DNA of 38,264 nt from Bowmanella dokdonensis (GCF_017254865.1 NZ_JAFKCV010000022.1:1-38264); one strand, 5' to 3'. Positions 1 through 8,514 are shown, numbered from the stretch's first letter. Numbers and translations are program-made. The notes: generated by a model from the letters alone, not told the origin.

Positions 1-126
1 CAGGCTGGATTGGTCTCACTGCGTGATGGATGGATCAAGCTTCACTACCCTGAGTGAAACGCCCTGTGCGGAGCCGCATGCAGGGTGTTGTGGGGACTGG
101 GGGCTAGAAACCTCCGGTTACCCGAT
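1..126 (+). mobile_element. 3' end of a group II intron (domains V and VI)
   Basis: Two consecutive RNA folds match the end of a bacterial group II intron. Domain V: 59-66 (ACGCCCTG) pairs with 81-88 (CAGGGTGT), then a two-base bulge (79-80), then TGCG 67-70 pairs with CGCA 75-78 across a four-base loop. A CGC triad lies at the base of the stem (60-62). Domain VI: 97-103 pairs with 111-117 and 92-94 with 121-123, leaving A120 unpaired. A bulged A seven bases from the end is the expected branch point, which puts the 3' splice site after T126 (intron ending CCCGAT). The rest of the intron and its reverse transcriptase lie left of the window. I could not identify the C-terminus of the intron-encoded protein in 1-57. 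The folds are seen directly; the intron class is inferred. Confidence 0.8.
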
Positions 127-437
127 TGCTCTATCCCTTGGTTTCAGTATTGCCGCAGGAACTGGTTTTCCGGACATTCTTTTTTCACCGCTACAAGCAG
201 ATTCTGCCGTCCAAGACCAGCCGGCTTGGGATGAGCACCCTGAGCTTTTCCCTGGCCCACGGAGTTTACGGAAACTGGATAGCGGTGGGGTTGTCACTGA
301 TTGGCGGCCTGTTGTTCGGCTATCGCTATGCCCAGACCCGCTCCACCCTGTTAGTGGCGTTTGAGCATATGTTGTGGGGTAGTTTCCTGTTTACCGTGGG
401 ACTTGGCGTCTATCTGCTCAGCACGCCGGCTAATTAG
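127..437 (+). CDS. CPBP-family intramembrane protease, 3' exon only (gene split by the group II intron)
   Basis: This open frame begins at the predicted splice junction and encodes about 103 residues, with no start codon of its own. It carries C-terminal motifs of the CPBP (Abi/CAAX protease-like) membrane family: PQELVFR in place of the usual EExxxR motif, a FSLAH motif, and a later FEHMLWG that corresponds to the last conserved histidine. Hydrophobic segments lie between them. Upstream in the same frame there are stops at 105, 51 and 24, so the N-terminal half must lie beyond the intron, left of the window. If the intron splices, the reading frame could be restored across the junction; the first codon uses one base from the upstream exon. 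The first motif has Q where the family usually has the first Glu, so activity is uncertain. It could also be a dead gene. Confidence 0.6.
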
Positions 438-457
438 TCCTCTCCGGTATATGAGGA

Positions 458-485
458 TGGAAATGGATAGCCTAACGTCTATAAT
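458..485 (+). promoter_or_regulatory. Candidate promoter for aguA-aguB
   Basis: A perfect TATAAT sits at 480-485 and a weak -35 (TGGAAA, 458-463) lies 16 bases upstream, about 40 bases before the aguA start. Only the -10 hexamer is convincing. Confidence 0.4.
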
Positions 486-524
486 CGGCGGCAATTTCAA
501 CCGAAAGCACTTTTGTCCATCATT

Positions 525-1577
525 ATGACTCATATACGTCGTCTGCTGCCCGAATGGGCTCCTCAGGAAGCCATCATTCTGGCCTGGCCCCATGCCGATA
601 CGGACTGGGCTCCCTGGCTGGAAACCGTGCGCGGGGTTTATCTGGAACTGATCCGGGCCATCAACCGACAGGGTACCGGGGTGTTACTGCTGATTAAGGA
701 CAGTGACATAGAAGAGTTTCTGGCCGGGGATAACCTGGGTGACAAAGTCTTGTTACTCAAGGCGGATTTTAATGACACCTGGGTGCGTGACTATGGTTTT
801 CTGACCTGTCAGTCAGATCAGGGCATGCAGCCGGTAGAGTACCGCTTTAACGGTTGGGGCAACAAGTTTGATGCGGCCAAGGACAACCTGATCAACCGCC
901 AGGTGCTGGCTGTTTTGTGCAAGCTGCCGCTGGTGAGCGCCGAGTTAGTGGCCGAAGGCGGCGCCCTGGAAATCGATGCGCAGGGTCATCTGCTGTCCAC
1001 CGCTTTGTGCCTGCAGAATCCCGAGCGTAACGGTCCGATGAATCTGGAAGACTACCGGGAGCAGTTCCGCAGTTTTCTCGGCGCCGAGCGGGTGAGTATC
1101 TTCGAACATGGCCATCTGGAAGGAGATGACACCGACGGGCATATCGATACCCTGGTGCGCTTTACCCCGGGTAAGGGGCTGGTGGTGCAGTCGGCCTTTA
1201 ACCGCCCCCAGGACAGCCACTACGAAGGGCTCAGGGCCCTGGTGGATGAATGCCGACTGGCCCTGCCGGACCATCAGATTTTCGAATTGCCGCTGCCGGA
1301 AATTTATGATGAGGGTGAGCGACTGCCGGCCTCCTACGCCAACTATCTGATTAACAATCAGCAGGTATTGTGTCCCATCTACGGTGAGGAAGAGGACAAC
1401 CTGGCGCTGGAGGTGATTGCCAAAGCTTACCCCAGACACCAGATTGTGGCGGTCAACTGCCTGCCGCTGGTAAGACAATTCGGCAGTTTACATTGCATTA
1501 GCATGCAGGTGCCCACAGGTACATTGACAGATAAGGTAATAGCGCAACTAGGCGCGGGAGTGTCCATCTATGCGTAA
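525..1577 (+). CDS. aguA: Agmatine deiminase
   Basis: Hydrolyses agmatine to N-carbamoylputrescine and ammonia, the first step of the AguA-AguB route to putrescine, in the cytoplasm. The 350-residue product is normal length for the family and lies in the pentein (PAD) fold superfamily. Visible motifs are the N-terminal PEWAPQEAIILAWPH with TDW, a WVRDYG loop near residue 86, EGGALEID near 145, GHLEGDDTDGHID (His206, Asp208) and the C-terminal SLHCIS with the nucleophile Cys334. ATG at 525 was chosen because the family starts just before the PEW motif; an in-frame TTG at 513 would add four residues, and neither has a clear ribosome binding site. The stop overlaps the aguB start by 8 bases, so the two are translationally coupled. 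AguA and AguB feed the putrescine catabolism locus at the other end of the window. Confidence 0.93.
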   Translation: MTHIRRLLPEWAPQEAIILAWPHADTDWAPWLETVRGVYLELIRAINRQGTGVLLLIKDSDIEEFLAGDNLGDKVLLLKADFNDTWVRDYGFLTCQSDQGMQPVEYRFNGWGNKFDAAKDNLINRQVLAVLCKLPLVSAELVAEGGALEIDAQGHLLSTALCLQNPERNGPMNLEDYREQFRSFLGAERVSIFEHGHLEGDDTDGHIDTLVRFTPGKGLVVQSAFNRPQDSHYEGLRALVDECRLALPDHQIFELPLPEIYDEGERLPASYANYLINNQQVLCPIYGEEEDNLALEVIAKAYPRHQIVAVNCLPLVRQFGSLHCISMQVPTGTLTDKVIAQLGAGVSIYA

Positions 1578-2466
1578 CAGCAGCAAACTGAAAGTAGGTG
1601 TGGTTCAGCAAAGCATGGCTGACAACGACAAGCAGACCAACTGGCGCAAGAGTGCCGAACTTGTCAGGAAACTGGCCGGTGAAGGAGCGGAACTGGTGAT
1701 GCTCCAGGAACTGCACAGCACCCTGTATTTCTGCCAGGAAGAGAATACCGACTATTTCGATCTGGCCGAGCCTATACCCGGCCCTGCCACCGAGTATTTC
1801 GGCGCACTGGCGGCCGAACTGAATATCGTACTGATTGCGTCATTGTTTGAGAAGCGCGGCTCAGGTCTGTACCACAACACCGCCGTGGTGTTCGACAAGG
1901 ACGCCGGTATGGTAGGGAAATATCGCAAGATGCACATTCCTGACGATCCCGGCTTCTACGAGAAGTTCTATTTCACCCCTGGCGATCTGGGTTTTGAACC
2001 CATCCATACCAGTGTCGGCAAGCTGGGCGTGCTGGTGTGCTGGGATCAGTGGTACCCCGAAGGCGCGCGTATGATGGCCATGGCCGGCGCCGAGATGTTG
2101 TTCTACCCCACTGCCATCGGCTGGGATATGAGTGACACTCCCGAGGAGCGCAAGCGCCAGCATGATGCCTGGCAGACCATTCAACGCTCACACGCGGTGG
2201 CAAACAGCCTGCCGGTGATTGTGGCCAACCGCACAGGTTTTGAGGCCTCACCAAGGGAAGGGGATAGTGGTATTCAGTTCTGGGGACAGAGCTTTATTGC
2301 CGGTCCGCAGGGGGAAATCCTGGCCCTGGCCAGTGAAGACAGGGAAGAAACCCTGCTGGTGGAGCTGGACCTGGCCCGTACCGAGAAGGTCAAGCGCATC
2401 TGGCCCTATTTTCGCGACCGCCGTATCGATGCCTACGGGGATCTGACCCGCCGCTGGCGTGACTAG
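1570..2466 (+). CDS. aguB: N-carbamoylputrescine amidase
   Basis: Converts N-carbamoylputrescine to putrescine, CO2 and ammonia. The 298-residue protein is a nitrilase/CN-hydrolase family member with the Glu-Lys-Cys triad visible as Glu47 (LQELHS), Lys120 (YRKMHIPD) and Cys157 (LVCWDQWYPE). The YRKMHIPDDPGFYEKFYF stretch and C-terminal DLTRRW are typical of AguB rather than of other nitrilases. Its ATG lies inside the end of aguA, an 8-base overlap that fits coupled translation. A rho-independent terminator follows immediately, so aguAB is a two-gene unit. Confidence 0.93.
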   Translation: MRNSSKLKVGVVQQSMADNDKQTNWRKSAELVRKLAGEGAELVMLQELHSTLYFCQEENTDYFDLAEPIPGPATEYFGALAAELNIVLIASLFEKRGSGLYHNTAVVFDKDAGMVGKYRKMHIPDDPGFYEKFYFTPGDLGFEPIHTSVGKLGVLVCWDQWYPEGARMMAMAGAEMLFYPTAIGWDMSDTPEERKRQHDAWQTIQRSHAVANSLPVIVANRTGFEASPREGDSGIQFWGQSFIAGPQGEILALASEDREETLLVELDLARTEKVKRIWPYFRDRRIDAYGDLTRRWRD

Positions 2467-2482
2467 CGGGGTGTCTGTATGG

Positions 2483-2504
2483 GGCCGCCTGGGTGGCCTT
2501 TTCA
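2483..2504 (+). terminator. Rho-independent terminator of aguAB
   Basis: GGCCGC (2483-2488) pairs with GTGGCC (2493-2498) with one G-T wobble and a four-base loop, followed by TTTT. It ends at the stop codon of the convergent LysR gene. Confidence 0.7.
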
Positions 2505-3380
2505 TATCACCTTGTCGTCTTTGAGTTGCTGCCTGAGCCAGCCGGTGAATAGCCGGGCCAGTTCCGACAAATCAGTCTCTGGCTGAGGCAGGTAATAGCA
2601 CAAAGCCGTTTCCGCCAATGGTTCACCCATAGCCTGCAACAGGCCGGTGTGCAGGTACTCTGCTACCAGCAGTGACGAGCAAAAGACCGCTCCACGACCG
2701 GCGAGGGCCTGCTGGATACCATAGAGTTCCTGGTCATAAAAGTGTTCGCTCAGAGAAGGGAGTCCAGGGTGTGCCGCCAGCCAGTCTTTCCAGGGTATGG
2801 GTGGCAGATCGGCGTTCTTCCACCGGGTCAGAAAGACCGGCCACTGCCCCTTTGCCAGTCTCTTTCCCGCCAGTCCCTTTGCGGCAAACAGACCATAGCT
2901 CTCATCGTGTAGTATCTGTTGCCGGGCCTTACCCTCAGAATGTCCGAAGCGAATAGGCAGGCAGTTAGCTTCGCCGCTATATTCCAATGTTTCACCGCTA
3001 CGTACTTCTATTTCAGGACCGGGATACTGTTGATGGAAGGACTGCAGCCTGGGGATCAGCCACAATGCTGCGAAAGAGGAAGTACAACTGATGACCAGTC
3101 GGTTATCCTGCTGCCTGAGCGCCTGCACTGCGCTTTTCAGCTGCTTCAGGCTATTACTGGCAGCCTCGGCCAGAGCCACCCCTGCTTGGTTTAATCGCAC
3201 CTCACGGGTATGTCTTTCAAAAAGCCGGAAGCCGAACCAGTCTTCCAAGGAGCGGATTTGATGGGATACGGCCGTCGGGGTGAGATGTAACTCCCCGGCC
3301 GCCGCTTTAAAGCTACCCCGGCGGGCCGCCGCTTCGAAGACTCGGATTGCATTCAGTGAGGGAAGTTCTGTCATAGCCAT
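2502..3380 (-). CDS. LysR-family transcriptional regulator (GcvA-like)
   Basis: A 292-residue LysR-type regulator. The N-terminal winged helix-turn-helix covers about residues 8-65, with LNAIRVFEAAARRGSFKAAA and LTPTAVSHQIRSLE typical of the GcvA/AmpR-like branch; the rest is the substrate-binding-like effector domain. It is divergent from the azoreductase gene at 3478 with a 97-base gap holding a dyad next to its own start, so it probably controls that gene and itself. A second in-frame ATG lies two codons downstream (MTEL). The effector is unknown. Confidence 0.85.
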   Translation of the reverse strand: MAMTELPSLNAIRVFEAAARRGSFKAAAGELHLTPTAVSHQIRSLEDWFGFRLFERHTREVRLNQAGVALAEAASNSLKQLKSAVQALRQQDNRLVISCTSSFAALWLIPRLQSFHQQYPGPEIEVRSGETLEYSGEANCLPIRFGHSEGKARQQILHDESYGLFAAKGLAGKRLAKGQWPVFLTRWKNADLPPIPWKDWLAAHPGLPSLSEHFYDQELYGIQQALAGRGAVFCSSLLVAEYLHTGLLQAMGEPLAETALCYYLPQPETDLSELARLFTGWLRQQLKDDKVI

Positions 3381-3382
3381 AA

Positions 3383-3401
3383 AGATGAGATTAATTCATC
3401 T
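3383..3401. promoter_or_regulatory. Dyad, probable LysR operator
   Basis: AGATGA (3383-3388) and TCATCT (3396-3401) form perfect 6-base arms around a 7-base AT-rich centre. It lies in the divergent promoter region between the LysR and azoreductase genes, directly upstream of the regulator's start, as expected for an autoregulatory LysR site. Confidence 0.5.
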
Positions 3402-3477
3402 GTAGTGTAGAAAGTCTCCTTTGTCATAGGCAAGGGTTTTCTCAAAAATAGGTCCTTCAGAAAACCGGAGACGACTT

Positions 3478-4149
3478 ATGACAACCTTACTAAGAATAGA
3501 TGCCAGTGCCCGTGGAGTTAACACGCAGGATTCATCCAGGGGGTCTGTTTCCAGACAGTTGGCGACTGCCTTTGAACAGAGGTGGAAGATGAAATATTCT
3601 CAGGATGAATGGATCAGGCGAGACCTGGGCGCCCAGCCGCCGGAGTTTATCAGCGAGGACTGGATTGCCGCCTGTTTCACGCCGACAGAGCAGCGAACCG
3701 AAGCACAACGGCAAATCCTGGCCTTGTCCGATACCCTGATCGAGGAAGTGGCCAGAGCAGACATCATTTTGCTCTCCACCCCTATGTATAACTACGGTAT
3801 GCCGGCGGCTTTGAAGGCCTGGTTCGATCAGGTAATCCGGATCAACAAGACCTTTAGTTTCGATCTGACCCGAGGAGACTTTCCCCTGGCGCCCATTATG
3901 TCGGGAAAAAGCATGGTGGTGTTGTCCTCCACCGGTGAGTTTGGCTTTGAAGCCGGCGGGATCCGGCAGCAAATGAACCATCTGGTGCCCCATATCAGGA
4001 CTGTCAGTCATTATCTGGGCGTGGAGCATTTGTTTGATTTACAGGTTCAGTATCAGGAATTTAAAGATCAGCGCCACCAGGACTCAAAGTCAACGGCTTT
4101 GGAGGGGATAGGACCTTTGATGGACAAGTTGGGACCGCTGCACAAATAA
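3478..4149 (+). CDS. azoR: FMN-dependent NADH-azoreductase family protein
   Basis: A flavodoxin-fold quinone/azo reductase of the AzoR (AcpD) family, 223 residues, which in known members reduces quinones and azo compounds with NADH in the cytoplasm. The N-terminal LLRIDASAR phosphate-binding loop is followed by a Ser-rich segment. PMYNYGMPAALKAWFDQVIR near residues 101-120 is the family's FMN-binding signature. Start ATG 3478 is preceded by GGAG at a good distance. Divergent from a LysR gene, an arrangement common for LysR-controlled azoreductases. About 20 residues longer than the E. coli protein, mostly from an insertion around residues 50-75. The true substrate cannot be told from sequence. 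Confidence 0.85.
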   Translation: MTTLLRIDASARGVNTQDSSRGSVSRQLATAFEQRWKMKYSQDEWIRRDLGAQPPEFISEDWIAACFTPTEQRTEAQRQILALSDTLIEEVARADIILLSTPMYNYGMPAALKAWFDQVIRINKTFSFDLTRGDFPLAPIMSGKSMVVLSSTGEFGFEAGGIRQQMNHLVPHIRTVSHYLGVEHLFDLQVQYQEFKDQRHQDSKSTALEGIGPLMDKLGPLHK

Positions 4150-4181
4150 GTGACCGGGCCCGGTTCCAGTCCAAATTGAAC

Positions 4182-4209
4182 AAGGGCCAGTCCACAGACC
4201 GGCCCTTTT
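4182..4209 (+). terminator. Rho-independent terminator after azoR
   Basis: AAGGGCC (4182-4188) pairs with GGCCCTT (4201-4207) and runs into TTTT. It lies between two convergent genes; the opposite strand lacks a good T run, so it serves mainly azoR. Confidence 0.75.
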
Positions 4210-4215
4210 GTTGGT

Positions 4216-5280
4216 TCAGGCCATATAGCTGATGTGCTGGTGAAAACGCACAATCAGATCGTTGCGCAGAGGATCCAGCGCCAACTGTTTGGCGAAGGCT
4301 TTCAACGCCTCTTCCACCCGGTTCATAAAATAGCCGTAGCCCATTTCCGTCTGATCTTCCTTACCGGCCACAATGATAAAGTGTGCGGTTTCCACCAGAT
4401 TGGTGGCGTCCCAGTAAGCATGGAATTGCTGCTCTTCGGCATCCGGGTCAAAGCTGATTTTCTGCAGTTCGTTGTTACGTTCAGTTTTGTCCACCTGGCT
4501 GTTGCGCACCAGCGGGGTCAGCCCGTTGGCGACCATGGCGATACGACTGAGCCTTTTGTCTGCAGCTGCCTTTTGGAAGCACTCCTCCAGGGCCAGATAC
4601 AGCGATGCAAAACTGTGCCCGTCCTGCAGATATTTCTGTTTTAACTGCCGGGTCAGGGGCAGGTTGACTGTCACATAGCTGATGGCGGAATGGCTGGCCG
4701 GCAGGGTGCAGCCCCTGGCCTCATATCTTGGGGGCAGACCACGCAGCTTGTAGCCATAGGTTTCCTTATGGCCCTTGGCTGCCGTAAACAAGTCGTAGGA
4801 CAGATGCTGATGGTCGCGGATTTTCATGGCCAGGTTATTACCAGGCAGCGTCTCAGTCAGTCGGCCCAACGTGCGGACCACCTGCTGGTGGAAACTGGCG
4901 GCGTGGGCGCGAATATCCGACCCGGTGGCGAGAAACAGGAAGCGCAGTTTGCGTGCCTGATACCCTTCTTTGGCGTACAGGTTCTGCGCTTCATGGCAGG
5001 CTGGATCGTAGAAAAACAGGATCTGTTTTTCAGTCTGGAAGCTCAGGGCCTCCTGGTGATAGCGGACCACTGGCAGCTTGTCGTTGGCTATCATATGGAC
5101 ATTGAACAGGCCGGCCTCGTCGGCTAGCCTGAACAGTGCAGTGCTTATCTGCTGATAGCACGAAGCGGCATCCGGGTAGTTGGCATAGAAGGTTTCATCG
5201 ACCTTGAGTTCGGCCAGCAGGTATTGATTGGACTTGGCCGTGGCTGGCAGATAAACACGGTGCTTAGAGTGAGTGGGCAT
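4216..5280 (-). CDS. DUF3083-like protein of unknown function
   Basis: A soluble 354-residue protein with no signal peptide and no membrane segment. Overall appearance, including KHRVYLPATAKSNQYLLAE at the start, conserved-looking internal segments with HEAQNLYAKEGYQARKLRF, and a C-terminal VRFHQHISYM, resembles the DUF3083 family that I associate with Alteromonadales and Shewanella; I cannot confirm this without a profile search. The two halves look loosely repeated: FYANYPDAASCYQQIS with LFFYD in the first, FHAYWDATNLVETAHFIIVAG in the second. ATG 5280 is preceded by a GGAG-type site. Monocistronic between a convergent neighbour and a small membrane protein. No function can be proposed. Confidence 0.7.
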   Translation of the reverse strand: MPTHSKHRVYLPATAKSNQYLLAELKVDETFYANYPDAASCYQQISTALFRLADEAGLFNVHMIANDKLPVVRYHQEALSFQTEKQILFFYDPACHEAQNLYAKEGYQARKLRFLFLATGSDIRAHAASFHQQVVRTLGRLTETLPGNNLAMKIRDHQHLSYDLFTAAKGHKETYGYKLRGLPPRYEARGCTLPASHSAISYVTVNLPLTRQLKQKYLQDGHSFASLYLALEECFQKAAADKRLSRIAMVANGLTPLVRNSQVDKTERNNELQKISFDPDAEEQQFHAYWDATNLVETAHFIIVAGKEDQTEMGYGYFMNRVEEALKAFAKQLALDPLRNDLIVRFHQHISYMA

Positions 5281-5381
5281 GGCGGCTCCTGGATAGATGA
5301 GAAGAATAGGTTGCCGCTATTGTGCCTGGGAAATCTTACAAAACTTTGTCCCAGATTAATAAATGACGGGATTCCGGATAA

Positions 5382-5561
5382 TCAGTCCATTACCAGATAA
5401 CGGACCAGCTGGATAATCAACAGCAGCATCATCAGGGGCCAGATCCACCGGCTGAGCTTGGCGACCTGCTCGTTGCTGAAACGGGTTTTGGAGCGCTCCA
5501 GCAATGGGATCAGGATAAACAGCGCCACAAACAGCGCCCCCAGAATATAAAATACTGTCAT
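5382..5561 (-). CDS. Small two-helix membrane protein, unknown function
   Basis: A 59-residue protein with two hydrophobic helices (about residues 3-20 and 37-57) separated by a basic loop, LERSKTRFSNEQ. A longer version could start 8 codons upstream, but AGGAG lies five to six bases before the ATG at 5561, which decides the shorter start. It stands alone between the DUF3083-like gene and the divergent M1 peptidase gene. No homologue recognised. Confidence 0.6.
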   Translation of the reverse strand: MTVFYILGALFVALFILIPLLERSKTRFSNEQVAKLSRWIWPLMMLLLIIQLVRYLVMD

Positions 5562-5670
5562 GTAAACTCCTGCGGACCCCGGCAAATGATTCGTTTGTCC
5601 CAGCCTATTCCTGAGCCGGGGCGAAATATGTCAGAATTTAGCAGACATAATAACAACTTAAGGATACAGG

Positions 5671-7581
5671 ATGGAAATCAGAAGCCTTTTTATGCCGCTG
5701 CTCTTGTCGGTAACATTGGTGGCCTGCAACAAGCCGCCACAAATGCCGCAGAATACTGAGCAGACCGACGTGTCCGTGGCCGTGGCAGGCGATCCTGCAG
5801 CAGCATTGATTGAGCCTGGCACTGACTATCATTCATTTGCCAACCCGGATGAGATCAAAGTAACCCACCTGGCGTTGGATCTGGAAGTGGATTTTGCCAG
5901 GCAGATCCTCAAAGGCCAGGCCTCCCTGCAGTTTGTGCGCATGGAAGAGGGCGCTTCAGAGCTGGTGCTGGATACCCGCGATCTGGCCATCGACAGTGTC
6001 ACCGTTGAAGGCAAAGCTGTACCCTATGAACTGGGTGAGAAAGACCCGGTGCTGGGCAGCGCGCTGACCATTCAGGTGCCCGCCGAGGCCGATGTGGTAA
6101 CGATAGATTATCAGACCTCACCCGATGCCTCCGGCGTGCAGTGGCTGACACCGGCGCAGACAGCCGGTAAGCAGCACCCCTTTCTCTTTACCCAGGCCCA
6201 GGCCATTCATGCCAGGAGTTTTATCCCCCTGCAGGACTCGCCCCAGGTCAGAATGACCTATCAGGCTACCATCCGCACACCCCAAGAGTTGCTGGCGGTG
6301 ATGAGTGCCTCCAACGATCCCGATACAGAGCGCGATGGCGAGTACCATTTCAATATGCCTCAGCCGATTCCTTCCTATCTGATTGCATTGGCTGTGGGTA
6401 ACCTGGAGTTTAAGTCCATGGGGGAACGCACAGGCGTCTATGCCGAGCCCTCGGTACTGGAAGCGGCCGCCCAAGAGTTTGAAGACACTGAAGCCATGCT
6501 GATGGTGACCGAGAAGAAGTTTGGTCATTACCGCTGGGATCGTTACGACTTGCTGATCCTGCCGCCGTCTTTCCCTTTCGGTGGCATGGAAAATCCGCGC
6601 CTGTCCTTTATCACACCTACGGTGATCGCCGGGGACAAGAGTCTGGTGTCATTGATCGCCCATGAACTGGCGCACTCCTGGTCGGGCAATACGGTGACCA
6701 ATGCCACCTGGCGTGATTTGTGGCTGAACGAGGGGTTTACCACCTATCTGACTTATCGGATTATGGAGATGATTTACGGTGAAAAGCGTGAACAGATGGA
6801 GTTCGTGCTGGGCATGCAGTCTCTGGAGTCAGACATCGAAGCCCTGCCTGAGCAGGACGAGGTGCTGGCCATCGATCTGCGGGGCCGCGACCCGGACGAG
6901 GTATTCTCTGATATTCCTTATGAGAAGGGCGCCTTGTTCGCCCGGGAACTGGAGCAGAAAGTCGGCCGCGAAGCCTTTGACCGTTTCCTGATGCAATACT
7001 TTGAACATTTTGCCTTTCAAAGCATCACCACCGATACGTTCGTTCAATACCTGCAGGACACCCTGTACAAGGAGCATGGGGACAAGTTGTCCTGGGACAG
7101 AATTAACCAGTGGATCTATGAGCCCGGTATCCCCGCCGGGGCGCCGGTGGCCCAGTCAGATGCCTTTGCCAGAGTGGACAATGCCAGGGCAATGTGGCTG
7201 GCTGGTGAGATCCCGGCCGCAGATATCGATACGCAGGACTGGAATACCCACCAGTGGCTGTATTTCCTGAACAATATGCCTGATGAGCTGAACAAGGAGC
7301 AATTGACCGAACTGGACAATGCCTTCTCCCTGACCCAGGTGGGCAACAATGAGATAGCCCATAGCTGGCTGCTGATGGCAATCAACAACTGGTATACGCC
7401 GGCCTTTGACAGGCTGCATAACTATCTGGTCAGTATCGGTCGTAACAAACTGGTCAAGCCCCTGTACAAGGCTCTGTCAGAGACCCCGGAGGGTAAGGCC
7501 TTCGCTAAAAAAGCCTTCGAGGAAGCGAAATCCGGTTATCACCCCCTGACGGTCAAGGCAAACGAAGACTTTGTGAATTAA
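5671..7581 (+). CDS. M1-family zinc metallopeptidase lipoprotein (leukotriene A4 hydrolase-like)
   Basis: A periplasmic or membrane-anchored aminopeptidase, 636 residues. The signal peptide ends in the lipobox LVAC with Cys19 as lipidation site. The N-terminal beta domain is followed by the M1 exopeptidase motif GGMEN (314-318), the zinc site HELAH (His331, Glu332, His335) and the third ligand Glu354 in WLNEGF. The C-terminal 150 residues look like the helical domain of leukotriene A4 hydrolase/aminopeptidase B relatives. M1 enzymes release N-terminal residues from peptides, so a nutritional role in peptide degradation is likely. It has its own terminator downstream and is divergent from the small membrane protein. 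Confidence 0.9.
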   Translation: MEIRSLFMPLLLSVTLVACNKPPQMPQNTEQTDVSVAVAGDPAAALIEPGTDYHSFANPDEIKVTHLALDLEVDFARQILKGQASLQFVRMEEGASELVLDTRDLAIDSVTVEGKAVPYELGEKDPVLGSALTIQVPAEADVVTIDYQTSPDASGVQWLTPAQTAGKQHPFLFTQAQAIHARSFIPLQDSPQVRMTYQATIRTPQELLAVMSASNDPDTERDGEYHFNMPQPIPSYLIALAVGNLEFKSMGERTGVYAEPSVLEAAAQEFEDTEAMLMVTEKKFGHYRWDRYDLLILPPSFPFGGMENPRLSFITPTVIAGDKSLVSLIAHELAHSWSGNTVTNATWRDLWLNEGFTTYLTYRIMEMIYGEKREQMEFVLGMQSLESDIEALPEQDEVLAIDLRGRDPDEVFSDIPYEKGALFARELEQKVGREAFDRFLMQYFEHFAFQSITTDTFVQYLQDTLYKEHGDKLSWDRINQWIYEPGIPAGAPVAQSDAFARVDNARAMWLAGEIPAADIDTQDWNTHQWLYFLNNMPDELNKEQLTELDNAFSLTQVGNNEIAHSWLLMAINNWYTPAFDRLHNYLVSIGRNKLVKPLYKALSETPEGKAFAKKAFEEAKSGYHPLTVKANEDFVN

Positions 7582-7597
7582 CTGCCTCAGAATTCAT

Positions 7598-7622
7598 AAG
7601 GGCCTTTCAGGCCCTTTTTTTA
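7598..7622 (+). terminator. Rho-independent terminator after M1 peptidase
   Basis: AAGGGCC (7598-7604) pairs with GGCCCTT (7610-7616) across a five-base loop and is followed by a run of T. Confidence 0.9.
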
Positions 7623-7746
7623 TGTTCAAAGTCCCAGTTTGTTGGCTGGATTAATTCCAATTGCTGTGTTTTTTCATATTCGCAAAGCCCGCCTATACTC
7701 ATTCTGCGCGTTTTAACTGTTAAACTTCACGCAGGATGACGACAAT

Positions 7747-8514
7747 ATGATACGGTTAATACAAAACAAAGGGTTAGCTGTCATTACGACGCTGGTCCTC
7801 TGCTTCTCCCATTGTCCGGTTCAGGGCCAGGGAATGGATATACTGGGTATTGAACTGGGTATGAGCCCCCAGCAGGTCGAGCAGGTGTTAAAAGCCCGCC
7901 ATCCGAACAGCCAGATAGACATCCAAAATGGTTATTTTACCTATACAGACGGTGAAACCCGCTTTAACACTGATCCCTCTGTTACCTATTTTTATGTGGA
8001 CAATAACCATGAAAAACTGGAGGTCTATTTCACCTCTATGCCAACCGGGCCTGCAGTTTACGGTGTGCGCCGCTACCTGTCGCAGGTGGAGAATGCGCCA
8101 CCGCTGGACAGATTCAGGCAGAGTCTGCTGGATAAGTATGGTCCGCCTGCTGACAGCCATCGGGGCGACAGGGAATTTGTTTGGTTCTTCCCTGAGGGAC
8201 GAAAACAATGTATCGCCGAAAACAAGAACAATATGAAAAGCTTTGCCATGAACCCGGATGCAAAATCTGTATTACGCCGGATTCAGGAATCCCGTTACAG
8301 AGATGCCGATATCGGCGATTTTTCTGAGTGTGCCTCATTTATGTACTACAGCCTTCAAGGAAAGAGCGGTGGCCTGCTGATGGGTTTTTTTGTGATTTTG
8401 ATGGATGTGGCACGGGCCGCTAAGGCAGAGCAGGCGGCCGCCGCCTGGGTAGAAGAACTGCAAGCTAAGGTCGTGGCCGAGCGCAATAAGAAAGGCAAGA
8501 TGATTGATTTATAG
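7747..8514 (+). CDS. Secreted protein of unknown function
   Basis: A 255-residue protein with a signal peptide (hydrophobic core about residues 9-22, cleavage probably near VQGQG). The mature start, DILGIELGMSPQQVEQVLKA, recalls the beginning of small periplasmic domains in which a short helix follows a GMS/GMT turn (as in BamE/SmpA-like folds), but that is only a resemblance. A second hydrophobic stretch around residue 210 (GLLMGFFVILMDVA) may be a buried or membrane helix. It ends in a charged Ala-rich helix. Monocistronic; I do not recognise a function. Confidence 0.65.
   Translation: MIRLIQNKGLAVITTLVLCFSHCPVQGQGMDILGIELGMSPQQVEQVLKARHPNSQIDIQNGYFTYTDGETRFNTDPSVTYFYVDNNHEKLEVYFTSMPTGPAVYGVRRYLSQVENAPPLDRFRQSLLDKYGPPADSHRGDREFVWFFPEGRKQCIAENKNNMKSFAMNPDAKSVLRRIQESRYRDADIGDFSECASFMYYSLQGKSGGLLMGFFVILMDVARAAKAEQAAAAWVEELQAKVVAERNKKGKMIDL

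Noticed and set aside
1-57. Possible C-terminus of the intron-encoded reverse transcriptase in frame 1
   Set aside because: The 18 codons carry no recognisable motif and contain a hairpin that looks like intron RNA structure.
23-364. Open frame across the intron end and the protease exon
   Set aside because: It runs through the intron domain V and VI folds and out of frame with the CPBP motifs; a typical spurious frame at group II intron ends.
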